DNA from: UBA1494_A sp963973975
GTDB taxonomy: Bacteria > Bacteroidota > Bacteroidia > Flavobacteriales_E > Vicingaceae
Reading direction: 5' to 3'
NCBI GenBank assembly: GCA_963973975.1
Contig: CAXBCF010000001.1
Location: 1 to 64,000 of the forward strand
DNA length: 64,000 nucleotides
The position numbers and the translations under genes are program-made. Positions 8,261-16,666 of the stretch are shown in pieces. Each line of letters starts with the position of its first letter. Position 1 is the first letter of the stretch. Below the pieces are notes generated by a model. It made no database searches and had not been told where the DNA came from. It saw nothing but the letters and a program-made list of their open reading frames with translations.

Positions 8261-9902
8261 AATTTATATCATTGCCCTTGTTATTGGTGTTAGTTCATGG
8301 ATTTCTTATGGATTTGCTGATAATTACTTTGAAATTTCGAAGAATCTTGACATTTTCAGCTCACTGATTAAAGAGCTGAACACCTATTATGTAGATGAAA
8401 CAGAACCAGGTCAGTTAACCAAGACGGCAATTGATGCCATGTTGGAATCACTTGATCCTTATACCAATTACATCCCTGAATCGAGAATTGAGGATTTTAA
8501 ATTTATGACCACAGGTCAATATGGTGGGATTGGGGCATTGATTCATAAAGATAGTAGCTACATTGTGATTTCTGAACCTTATGAAGGATTTCCTGCTCAT
8601 AAAGCCGGTTTAAAAGCAGGTGATCAAATTATTGAAGTTGATGGAAAATCTGTTGAAGGCAAAAGCACTTCTGAAATCAGTGATTTTCTAAAAGGTCAGC
8701 CAGGTACAGCAATAAGTGTTACAATTAAACGTCCGGGAAGTGAGGACACTTTTAAGAAAGAAGTTGTTAGAGAGCAAATTAAAGTAGACGATGTTCCATA
8801 TTATGGAATGTTAAACGAGGAAATTGGTTACATTAAATTAGTGAGTTTTACTCAAACAGCTCACAAAGAATTTGCAGCCGCTTTTAAAGACTTGAAAGTG
8901 AACAAAGGAATGAAACAACTAATTTTTGACCTAAGAGATAATGGAGGTGGTTTGCTAACAGAAGCTGTTGATATTGTAAATGTATTTATTCCAAGAGGAA
9001 AGAAAGTAGTTGAAACAAGAGGAAAATTAAAAGAATGGGACGCTGTTTACAATACAAGAAATGAGCCCTTAGATACTGAAATTCCCGTTACCATTTTGGT
9101 AAATGAATCATCGGCATCGGCATCAGAAATTGTTGCTGGAACACTTCAAGATTATGACCGCGCTGTAATCATAGGAAAACAAACTTATGGCAAAGGACTA
9201 GTACAACAAACTAGGCCATTGAGCTATAATGCCCAATTGAAAGTAACAGTTGCTAAATACTACATTCCCAGCGGAAGGTGCATTCAGAAAGTTGATTATT
9301 CTTCAAAAGACATTAATGGAAATGCAGTAGTAACTCCTGACTCATTAGTGCACCTTTTTAAAACATTGAAAAGTAAGCGATCAGTTTACGATGGAAAAGG
9401 CATTAAACCGGATTTAAAAACTGACAATACAAAACTTGGAGAACTTGCCGCCACTTTATTAAGAGGACAGCATATTTTCGATTATGCAACAATTTACGCT
9501 CAAAGAAAAGAAACAATTTCTGACCCTGATCAGTATAAATTTCAAGATAAAGAATATGAAGACTTCCTTCAATTTCTTGAAAAAAGAAACTTCTCATACA
9601 CTTCGAAAAGTGAGCGAATGATTGAAGAATTTAAAAAGATTGCTGAAAAAGAACGGTACTTTGACTTAATTGAAAATGAATATAAGGCACTCGAACAAAA
9701 GTTAATTGAAGATCACCTTTATGATTTAAAAAAGTTCAAAGATGAGATTTCACTTCTGATTGAAAATGAAATTGTATCAAGGTATTATTTTCAGAATGGC
9801 AGAATCAAACATTCCTTGAGTTCAGACCCCGATGTCATAGAAGCCCTAAGTATTTTAGCTAAGCAGCAGAAGTATGACGCTATCCTCGCAGGAACTAACT
9901 AA
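8247..9902 (+). CDS. Carboxy-terminal processing protease, S41 family
   Basis: S41 (CtpA/Prc-like) proteases cleave proteins near the C-terminus in the periplasm. The 551-residue protein starts with a signal peptide or anchor (MKKVKIYIIALVIGVSSWISYGFA), followed by a PDZ domain at about residues 85-165 (GLKAGDQIIEVDGKS), and the catalytic core with Ser near residue 291 in NESSASASEIVAG and Lys near 315 in GKQTYGKGLVQ. The C-terminal 150 residues are charged and helical, as in Bacteroidota members. The open frame extends 75 nt upstream into yidD, but the ATG used here gives the signal peptide. The end overlaps the next gene by 29 bp. Confidence 0.93.
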   Translation: MKKVKIYIIALVIGVSSWISYGFADNYFEISKNLDIFSSLIKELNTYYVDETEPGQLTKTAIDAMLESLDPYTNYIPESRIEDFKFMTTGQYGGIGALIHKDSSYIVISEPYEGFPAHKAGLKAGDQIIEVDGKSVEGKSTSEISDFLKGQPGTAISVTIKRPGSEDTFKKEVVREQIKVDDVPYYGMLNEEIGYIKLVSFTQTAHKEFAAAFKDLKVNKGMKQLIFDLRDNGGGLLTEAVDIVNVFIPRGKKVVETRGKLKEWDAVYNTRNEPLDTEIPVTILVNESSASASEIVAGTLQDYDRAVIIGKQTYGKGLVQQTRPLSYNAQLKVTVAKYYIPSGRCIQKVDYSSKDINGNAVVTPDSLVHLFKTLKSKRSVYDGKGIKPDLKTDNTKLGELAATLLRGQHIFDYATIYAQRKETISDPDQYKFQDKEYEDFLQFLEKRNFSYTSKSERMIEEFKKIAEKERYFDLIENEYKALEQKLIEDHLYDLKKFKDEISLLIENEIVSRYYFQNGRIKHSLSSDPDVIEALSILAKQQKYDAILAGTN

Positions 9903-11514
9903 AACTGGAGTTCGAGATCTCATTCGAGGAAATAATACTTCTTTTGAGTGGTTAAATCATAGAAATTTATACTTGCTCGGTTTGGCAGTAGTGTTAAGTG
10001 GAATGGGCTGGTCTAATTTTTTAATGAGCCTTGGCCAATTTATACTTGCAGGAAATTGGCTTTTAGAATTAGCTTTTAAGCAAAAAGCTACGCTACTTTA
10101 CAATAATAAAATCTTCTGGGCATTATTGCTCCCCTTCTTATTTCTTGTATTAGGCTTACTTTGGACAAGTAATTTTGATTATGCAATGAACGATTTGCGC
10201 ATTAAACTACCAATGATTTTATTCCCTTTGTTCATTGCAACAGCCAAACCATTAAATAAAAAAGAATGGAGGCTTCTTTTCGCAATCTACTTAATCAGTT
10301 TATTTCTTTTAAGCTTTCTAAGTACCCTGAAATTAATGCAACTTGAAGCGCATCAAATTTCCGATAAAAGAGAATTGTCGATAAAAATTTCACACATCAG
10401 GTATGGGTTGAATTTAGCACTTGCCTCAATTTTAAGTTTCAATTTTATCAACCTTTACGGTAAGAAATTTCGTGTTTTAATGATTTTATTTGGAACATGG
10501 TTTTTTGCGTGTCTAGTTATTTTTCAATTATACACTGGCTTAGCTTGCTTTCTAGTTGTGGCATTACTGTTTGGTTTTTTCAAGATTTTAAAACAAGAAA
10601 AAACTTCTATTAAGCTCATCACTTTAACCCTTTTATCTTTAAGTATCTTTTTCATTATTAATGAGCTAGACAAAGTAAAAGCTGACTTTGAAACAAAGGT
10701 AGAACTCGATTACGACCAAGAAAACCTCAGCACTCAAAAAACTTTAAATGGTGAAATCTATTGGCACAATATCAAAAACGATAAGAAAGAAAATGGTGTT
10801 TATGTTGAACGATTTATCGCTTGGCAAGAAATTGAAAAAGAATGGAATAAAAGAAGCAGCATATCCCTACACGGAAAAGATATAAAAGATCAATACCTCA
10901 GCTATTCTGTTTTGAGATATTTATCATCAAAAGGCTTAAAGAAAGATTCTTTAGGAATTTCCAAACTTTCAAATAATGAAATTAAAGCCATTGAAAGTGG
11001 TGTTGCCAATGTATATTATTTTGAAAATAATCCAATAAAAAGTAGGATTCATGCTATTTTTTACGAACTCGATAATTACCAAAAAACAGGTTACGCAAAC
11101 GGATATTCACTTGCAATGCGGATTGAATATTGGAAAACTGCTTGGTCAATAGTTAAGAAAAACCCAATTATTGGTGTTGGAACAGGAGATGTCCCCAATG
11201 CTTTTGAAGCTCAATATGAAGAAGACAATTCATTATTGGCTGATGTATATAGAAAAAGAGCACATAACCAATACTTAACTTTTGGAACTGCTCTAGGAGC
11301 TCTAGGTTTTATAGTTTTTGGAATTTCTTTATGCTACCCTTTGAGTGTTTTTCAAACAAAGTACAAAATGGCATACGTGGCATTTTTTATTATTACTTGC
11401 ATTTCATTTTTAACGGAAGATACGCTTGAGACTCAAGCAGGAGTTACCTTTTATGCTTTTTTCAATGCGCTCTTTTTATTTGGACACAAATCTAATCAAG
11501 ACCATATTGATTGA
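9874..11514 (+). CDS. O-antigen ligase-like membrane protein (Wzy/WaaL type)
   Basis: The 546-residue protein has about ten hydrophobic segments and, near residue 430, the Wzy_C-like loop NPIIGVGTGDVPNAFE followed by a conserved histidine in RAHNQYLTFG. These features fit the O-antigen ligase/polymerase superfamily, which transfers or polymerises lipid-linked glycans on the periplasmic side of the inner membrane. A long soluble loop of about 150 residues (around 270-420) precedes the signature. It overlaps the S41 protease gene by 29 bp and two glycosyltransferase genes face it, which supports a role in surface glycans. Whether it ligates or polymerises cannot be told. Confidence 0.8.
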   Translation: MTLSSQELTKTGVRDLIRGNNTSFEWLNHRNLYLLGLAVVLSGMGWSNFLMSLGQFILAGNWLLELAFKQKATLLYNNKIFWALLLPFLFLVLGLLWTSNFDYAMNDLRIKLPMILFPLFIATAKPLNKKEWRLLFAIYLISLFLLSFLSTLKLMQLEAHQISDKRELSIKISHIRYGLNLALASILSFNFINLYGKKFRVLMILFGTWFFACLVIFQLYTGLACFLVVALLFGFFKILKQEKTSIKLITLTLLSLSIFFIINELDKVKADFETKVELDYDQENLSTQKTLNGEIYWHNIKNDKKENGVYVERFIAWQEIEKEWNKRSSISLHGKDIKDQYLSYSVLRYLSSKGLKKDSLGISKLSNNEIKAIESGVANVYYFENNPIKSRIHAIFYELDNYQKTGYANGYSLAMRIEYWKTAWSIVKKNPIIGVGTGDVPNAFEAQYEEDNSLLADVYRKRAHNQYLTFGTALGALGFIVFGISLCYPLSVFQTKYKMAYVAFFIITCISFLTEDTLETQAGVTFYAFFNALFLFGHKSNQDHID

Positions 11515-12632
11515 TAAATCGCCAATGTTTGTTTAGCAGTTGCAGCTTTAGAAAATAGCTTCACTTTTTCCTTGGCATTTTGCACAAGCATTTTACTTAA
11601 TTCTTTAGAGTCGATTAACCTGCCCACTGATTGTGTCAAGCATTCAACATCTTTTACAGGGCAAAGTAGCCCCGTTATTTCATGTTCAATAAGTTCGGGC
11701 ATACCACCTGCTGCAGTTCCAACAACAGGAACACCACATGCAAAAGCATCCAAAATAGAAGTTCCTAGCCCCTCAGTTTTTGATGTAATCAAAAAGAGGT
11801 CTAAGTCAGCTAATATTTCAGGCAAGTCTTTTCTGAATCCAGTAAAATAAATGTGATCTGAAATCTTTTTGTTTTTCAAATATGACTTAATCTCATCTTT
11901 CAAAGGTCCATCACCTATTACTACAAACTTTAAAACTTCAGACTGCTGCACTAATTTTTCTGCAACATCAATGAAGGTAAAATAGTCCTTATGATCTGCC
12001 AAGGCAGAGGTATTTCCAATTAGAACTATTGAGTCTGAAATTTTTAATTCTTTCCGAAGCTTATAGCTTCTATGTTTGAATTTATCTATATTGATTCCAG
12101 AGTAAACAGTTGTCAGCTTGTCTTTTTCAACTATGTCGGGACGGATAATTTTTTCGATTGTCTTGCTGACACAAAGAATTTTTTTGATTGAAGGATGGTT
12201 ATATTTTAATTTAGAAAAATAGCTCTTCTTAATTGGAAAATCTACACGTCTACTCAAGACCAAATCAGTCTTATTTCTGTAAATCATTGCCGCCAAAACA
12301 GCCATGGTATGCGCATGTGCATCGTGTAAATGACAAACATCAATTTCTAATTTAACACATAGCTTTTTGATTTGTGCAGCAAAACTGAAATCGAGCTTAA
12401 TTCTTTTTGGAAAGGGGAATACATCAATTCCATTTTTCTCACAATATTGTTGCATTGCTGAGCCTTTCATGCACAACACCGTTTGCCGAATATCATCCTT
12501 TAGTTCTTCTAACAAATAAGCTACCTGCTGTTCCCCTCCTCTCCAGCTGATTGCAGTTACAATGTGTAAAACGTTTCTTTTTCTCAATGGATCAAATCGT
12601 TTGACCCTTTTGGAGCTTCTGGAGTTTAACAT
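11496..12632 (-). CDS. Glycosyltransferase, GT4 family
   Basis: This 378-residue GT-B-fold enzyme transfers a sugar from a nucleotide donor onto a cell-surface acceptor. It shows the N-terminal ISWRGGEQQVAYLL loop, VLIGNTSALADHKDYFTFIDVAEKL at the start of the donor-binding lobe, and the GT4 E-x7-E-like stretch TSKTEGLGTSILDAFACGVPVVGTAAGGMPELI. The 3' end overlaps the convergent O-ligase-like gene by 19 bp, and the start lies 41 bp inside the upstream GT2 gene on the same strand. The first 20 residues are basic and not typical, so the true start could lie somewhat downstream. The sugar and acceptor are unknown. Confidence 0.85.
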   Translation of the reverse strand: MLNSRSSKRVKRFDPLRKRNVLHIVTAISWRGGEQQVAYLLEELKDDIRQTVLCMKGSAMQQYCEKNGIDVFPFPKRIKLDFSFAAQIKKLCVKLEIDVCHLHDAHAHTMAVLAAMIYRNKTDLVLSRRVDFPIKKSYFSKLKYNHPSIKKILCVSKTIEKIIRPDIVEKDKLTTVYSGINIDKFKHRSYKLRKELKISDSIVLIGNTSALADHKDYFTFIDVAEKLVQQSEVLKFVVIGDGPLKDEIKSYLKNKKISDHIYFTGFRKDLPEILADLDLFLITSKTEGLGTSILDAFACGVPVVGTAAGGMPELIEHEITGLLCPVKDVECLTQSVGRLIDSKELSKMLVQNAKEKVKLFSKAATAKQTLAIYQSIWS

Positions 12633-13356
12633 ATTTCAAATAATTGGCGTAAGCCGAGAGTTTTGCAATCGTGTAACCCGAATTACCATCTAAAAAACCT
12701 CGGCGAAGTAAAAAAGCTTTTATAAATCTTGCAATTGGTTTAATAATTATTTTTATCCAACTTGACCGAATTCCCTCTTGATACAATGCTTTTGCTGCAA
12801 TTGAAGAAAAACTTTCGATTTGTTTTAGATGCTGCTCTCGATCATAGAAAGAATAATGCAACAAATCTCCCTTCAAAAAGCCAATTTTTACTCCTTTATT
12901 AGGAATAAACTGATCATGTGGATTTTTTCCACCCCATATTCCTTTGTCTCGGTCGAATAAACGAATTTTTGTATCGGGATACCACCCACTGTGGTGAATC
13001 CATTTTCCGCAATAATTGGTTAAGCGATTCATTTTCCAAGCATCATATCGCCAATTTTCTTTTGCAGCAAGTATGGATTTTTTTAAATCATCATCGAGTG
13101 CTTCATCGGCATCCAACGACAAAACATGTTGGTATTTAGCTTGATCTTTTGCAAAATTTTTCTGTTGAATATGGCCTTCAAAAGCATTTTCAATAAAACG
13201 AACACCTTGTTTTACACATATTTCTTTTGTTTTGTCGGTAGAAAAAGAGTCGACTACTAAAATCTCGTCAACCGTCTCTTTCAAAGAAAGTATACAGCGT
13301 TCGATGTTTATTTCCTCATTAAAAGTGATAATTACTGCCGAAAGCTTGACTTGCAT
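12592..13356 (-). CDS. Glycosyltransferase, GT2 family (WaaE/KdtX-like)
   Basis: The 254-residue protein begins with the GT2 nucleotide-sugar fold (LSAVIITFNEEINIERCI...VDEILVVDSFSTDKT) and has the metal-binding acidic motif LSLDADEAL near residue 84. The central WIHHSGWYPDTKIRLFDR and C-terminal helices resemble the WaaE/KdtX group, which adds a beta-linked sugar to the lipopolysaccharide core. An ATG five codons upstream exists, but MQVKLSAVIITFNEE matches the usual N-terminus. It is the first gene of a two-gene minus-strand unit with the GT4 gene, with overlapping ends, so they probably act on the same glycan. Confidence 0.87.
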   Translation of the reverse strand: MQVKLSAVIITFNEEINIERCILSLKETVDEILVVDSFSTDKTKEICVKQGVRFIENAFEGHIQQKNFAKDQAKYQHVLSLDADEALDDDLKKSILAAKENWRYDAWKMNRLTNYCGKWIHHSGWYPDTKIRLFDRDKGIWGGKNPHDQFIPNKGVKIGFLKGDLLHYSFYDREQHLKQIESFSSIAAKALYQEGIRSSWIKIIIKPIARFIKAFLLRRGFLDGNSGYTIAKLSAYANYLKYVKLQKLQKGQTI

Positions 13357-13419
13357 GTCGCAAAGTAACACTATTTATACATACTGAAAACGTAATTTTA
13401 CCTACAAAATTCTTCAACA

Positions 13420-14103
13420 ATGCCTACTTTATATCTTGTTCCCACACCTATTGGAAACCTTGCTGACATGACCTTTCGCGCTGTTACAATTTTAAATGAC
13501 GTAGCTGCAATACTTTGCGAAGACACAAGAACAAGTGGAAAACTGCTCAAACATTATGAAATTAAAAAGCCTTTAATTCCTTATCACCAACACAATGAAC
13601 ATAAGGTGGCGCAACAAATCATGGAACGAATTAAAGCAGGCGAAGATTTAGCTTTGATCACTGATGCAGGCACCCCAGGAATATCTGATCCTGGATTTCT
13701 TTTGCTTCGCTTGTGTATTGAAAATGATATTGAAGTTCAGTGCTTACCTGGTGCAACCGCCATTATTCCCGCTTTGGTTTGCTCTGGTTTGCCCTGCGAC
13801 AAATTTGTTTTTGAAGGTTTTCTTCCACATAAAAAAGGCAGACAAACACGTTTAAAATTACTGGCTGAAGAAAGCAGAACCCTCGTTTTTTATGAATCTC
13901 CGCACCGCTTACTCAAATGTTTGGGTCAGTTTCAAGAATTTTTTGGAGAACGTAAAGCCGCTGTTTGCCGAGAAATTACAAAACTGCATGAGGAAACTGT
14001 TAGAGGAAACTTTCAAGAATTGATTCATTATTATGAAAACAATCCTCTAAAAGGAGAAATTGTAATTGTAGTTGAGGGAAAACAAGAAAAAGCTAAAAAG
14101 TAA
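13420..14103 (+). CDS. rsmI: 16S rRNA (cytidine-1402-2'-O)-methyltransferase
   Basis: RsmI methylates the ribose of C1402 in the decoding centre of 16S rRNA using S-adenosylmethionine. The 227-residue protein has the tetrapyrrole-methylase fold with LVPTPIGNLADMTFRAV at the N-terminus, CEDTRTSGKLLKHY, ALITDAGTPGISDPG and CLPGATAIIPALVCSGLP, all classic for RsmI. It is slightly shorter than E. coli RsmI, with a short C-terminal tail. Its last 11 bp overlap the convergent epimerase gene. Confidence 0.96.
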   Translation: MPTLYLVPTPIGNLADMTFRAVTILNDVAAILCEDTRTSGKLLKHYEIKKPLIPYHQHNEHKVAQQIMERIKAGEDLALITDAGTPGISDPGFLLLRLCIENDIEVQCLPGATAIIPALVCSGLPCDKFVFEGFLPHKKGRQTRLKLLAEESRTLVFYESPHRLLKCLGQFQEFFGERKAAVCREITKLHEETVRGNFQELIHYYENNPLKGEIVIVVEGKQEKAKK

Positions 14104-15007
14104 ATGCTTTTTTAAAAGCTATCAATTCTTCTTCTAAGCTTGAATTTGATTGACAATATGCATTGAGTATTTTTGAACGCTCAACTTTTAATTGCCGCAT
14201 TTTCATGTGTTGATTGACGAAAATCATTTCCAAATTGGGATAAATATTTCGAAGTGCTTCAACAATTTCACCAATTGCCATGTTGCGATCAATTAAGTTA
14301 TATACTCCACTGTTAAGTTGCTCGTTTAATAGTGCTGTCAAAGTCAACGAAGCTTTATCGATGTGTATAAACGGTCGAAATTGCTCTCCAGTTCCGTTGA
14401 TAGTTATGCGTTTCAAATAGTTTGCCTCAAACATCATTTTATTGACAACCGCATCAAAACGCATGCTTTTGTTGTAACCATACACATTTCCACAACGAAT
14501 AATATAGGTTTCAATTTTATCTTTCAAACGTTCAACATGCTGCTCTCCTCGCAATTTAGAAATGCCATAAAATGTTTTTGGAAGTGGAGCATCAGTCAAC
14601 TTGAATTGTTCATCAGCAGCTCCATAAACTGACACACTGCTCAAATAAATCAAGCGCCGAACATTTGAATCTTCGATGGCATAAACTAATTCTGCTGTCC
14701 CCCAATGATTAACTTGCTCAAACAAATGCGGATTTTGATCAGAAAAAGGAGTGGTTACTTTGGCTGCTAAATGGTACACAACATTCACTTCTTGAATAAC
14801 CTTTTTCAATAACCTCGAATCAAGTAAATCGCCTTGAATAAAATGAATTTTTTTAGAATTTAGCCGATCTCTTCCAATGAAAAAATTTCGATTCTCTCTA
14901 CTCAAATTATCATACACAATAATTTTCTCAACTTCAGTTTGCTCTTGTAATTGAGCAATTAAGCTTGTTCCAATGTATCCGGCTCCACCGGTAACTAATA
15001 TCCGCAT
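14093..15007 (-). CDS. NAD-dependent epimerase/dehydratase (extended SDR)
   Basis: The 304-residue protein is an extended short-chain dehydrogenase acting on a nucleotide sugar or similar substrate. The N-terminal NAD-binding motif is ILVTGGAGYIGTSL, the catalytic Tyr/Lys pair is in YGISK near residue 148, and LIYLSSVSVYG supplies the active-site serine strand. GNVYGYNKSMRFDAVVNKM and VYNLIDRNMAIGEIV fit the substrate lobe of the UDP-glucose epimerase relatives. Its start codon abuts the cysH stop codon with no gap, so the two genes are almost certainly co-transcribed. The precise substrate is not clear. Confidence 0.82.
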   Translation of the reverse strand: MRILVTGGAGYIGTSLIAQLQEQTEVEKIIVYDNLSRENRNFFIGRDRLNSKKIHFIQGDLLDSRLLKKVIQEVNVVYHLAAKVTTPFSDQNPHLFEQVNHWGTAELVYAIEDSNVRRLIYLSSVSVYGAADEQFKLTDAPLPKTFYGISKLRGEQHVERLKDKIETYIIRCGNVYGYNKSMRFDAVVNKMMFEANYLKRITINGTGEQFRPFIHIDKASLTLTALLNEQLNSGVYNLIDRNMAIGEIVEALRNIYPNLEMIFVNQHMKMRQLKVERSKILNAYCQSNSSLEEELIAFKKAFTF

Positions 15008-15664
15008 TTATTTTTTTATTAAATCCGTGTGAAGACCACATTCTACTTTATTCATTCCAAACCAACGAGCACTGCGTTCATCCAGCTCTAGTGATTTTCT
15101 TGTGCAAGGCTCACAACCTATGCTCAAGTATCCTTTAACTTCAAGTGGATGAACAGGTAAATTGTGTAATTTGCGGTATTCAAAAATATCCTTGGAAGTC
15201 CAATTCAATAGAGGGTGGTAACGCAAAGCACCTTGAGGAGTTAGCTCTTCTGTTTTCAAAGTTGCTCTATTTGCATTTTGATCGGCACGAATGCCATTTA
15301 TCCACACATCGTGAGTCATTAAAATTGGCTCTAATGGCTTCGTTTTATTGAGATAGCAGCAATAATCAGGATCAGAAGTAAAAAACAACTGACCATTAGA
15401 ATCTCGTTGTTGGATTTTTGGAACTTCTGCGCTTAAACCTATAAAATTCATCCCAAAGCGCAGTTTCAACTCATCTTTAAAAGCAAGCGTTTCGGGGAAA
15501 AGATAGCCTGTATTCAAGTAATAGATTGGAATAGTTCTATCAATCTCGCTTATAATATGCAATAAAGGGATGCTATGTGTTTGAAAGGAAGAAGTCGCAA
15601 ACAAGCGTTTTCCTTCGTCTTTATATCGAAGTATCGTATCTCGAATGGCTTGAACTTCTTTCAT
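15008..15664 (-). CDS. cysH: Assimilatory adenylyl-sulfate (APS) reductase, Fe-S type
   Basis: This enzyme reduces activated sulfate to sulfite with thiol electrons in cysteine synthesis. The 218-residue protein has the PAPS/APS reductase fold (FATSSFQTHSIPLLHII, YYLNTGYLFPETLAF). It carries a Cys-Cys pair in CCYLNKTKPLEP near residue 102, a C-x-x-C in GCEPCTRKS near 184 and the catalytic ECGLH near 207. The paired CC and CxxC ligate a [4Fe-4S] cluster and mark the APS-using, plant/bacterial type rather than the cluster-free PAPS type. I use the ATG; a TTG three codons upstream also exists. No other sulfate-assimilation gene is next to it. Confidence 0.9.
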   Translation of the reverse strand: MKEVQAIRDTILRYKDEGKRLFATSSFQTHSIPLLHIISEIDRTIPIYYLNTGYLFPETLAFKDELKLRFGMNFIGLSAEVPKIQQRDSNGQLFFTSDPDYCCYLNKTKPLEPILMTHDVWINGIRADQNANRATLKTEELTPQGALRYHPLLNWTSKDIFEYRKLHNLPVHPLEVKGYLSIGCEPCTRKSLELDERSARWFGMNKVECGLHTDLIKK

Positions 15665-15874
15665 GAAAAGCAAAAATAAAGATAGAATTCACGAAAAAAA
15701 TTTTCGTAGCAGAAGTCTCTTCTAAAAAATCATAAAATGAACTCATAAAACATTTAGTAAACTATTCTCAAAGAAAACACAAGAGTTAGCTTAGCATTTA
15801 TCGATTAATATCCAATTGATTTCGGTATCACTCTATTATTTTCATACTTTAGCTATCACTTAAAAATTCATTTA

Positions 15875-16594
15875 ATGAAAAAAATACTGATCACTGCATT
15901 AGCGCTACTCTCAATGACAGCAGTTTTTGCACAAGGAAATAAAGAGCAATCTGAGAGCAAAAATTCATTATCAATTAATGCAGGCTTTTCTATACCTACC
16001 GATGATGTAGTCAATGCAAATAGCGACAACATTAATTCCTATGCTGCTTCGGGAATAACTGCGGGCATTGATTTTCAGCACAATGTAAGCAAGTATTTTG
16101 GCATTAATGTTCTAGTTCGTGCCTACTCATTTCCAGTGGATGAAAATACGAGTTTAAATGACGTTAGAGATAATCCCGTTGCGGTCTATACCATGGATTC
16201 TGAACCTTATGTTTTAGGTTTTTTGGGCTTGGGAGCCACAGCTGAATATGGAAATGCTCTAAAAGGTTACGTAACTCCATTTATTGGCTACGGCGCCATG
16301 AGAAGTCCTGAGATTACAGTAAGAGAAGAAGTGGGTGTTAACTTTGAAAATGAAACACGTGAATTTGATTCTGATTTAAGCTTGGTGTATGGTGCCAATT
16401 TTGGTATTAAGTTCAACTTAACAAAAAACTTCTTTTTAGGAGTGAATGGTGAATATGTTATGTCTCCAAGTTTTGAATTTGAGAAAAAAGTCAATACACA
16501 ACAAAATAATGACCCTGCTCAAGTAAGTATCAACCGATATGAAAAAGAATTTTCTACTTTTAGTGTTAGTTTGAGAATTGGGTTCAATCTTTAA
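15875..16594 (+). CDS. Outer membrane beta-barrel protein
   Basis: The 239-residue protein has a signal peptide (MKKILITALALLSMTAVFAQ) followed by alternating amphipathic strands of the kind found in small OmpA/OmpW-like barrels (SLSINAGFSIPT, GITAGIDFQHNVSKYFGINVLVRAYSF, VLGFLGLGATAEYG, NFGIKFNLTKNFFLGVNGEYVM). It ends in FSVSLRIGFNL, an aromatic-terminated strand of the type recognised by the BAM complex. It stands alone with about 200 bp upstream. The function is unknown; it could be a small porin or an adhesin-type barrel. Confidence 0.8.
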   Translation: MKKILITALALLSMTAVFAQGNKEQSESKNSLSINAGFSIPTDDVVNANSDNINSYAASGITAGIDFQHNVSKYFGINVLVRAYSFPVDENTSLNDVRDNPVAVYTMDSEPYVLGFLGLGATAEYGNALKGYVTPFIGYGAMRSPEITVREEVGVNFENETREFDSDLSLVYGANFGIKFNLTKNFFLGVNGEYVMSPSFEFEKKVNTQQNNDPAQVSINRYEKEFSTFSVSLRIGFNL

Positions 16595-16666
16595 GATTGA
16601 ATAATTTTGGCGATAAATAAATATTGGTTTTAGGGCATCTTTAAACTTTATTTTAAAATAAACCCC

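Noticed and set aside
15875..16594. T9SS or gliding-specific barrel (SprF/PorP type)
   Set aside because: The length and strands fit a generic small barrel; there is no PorP/SprF signature and no adjacent SprB-like gene.
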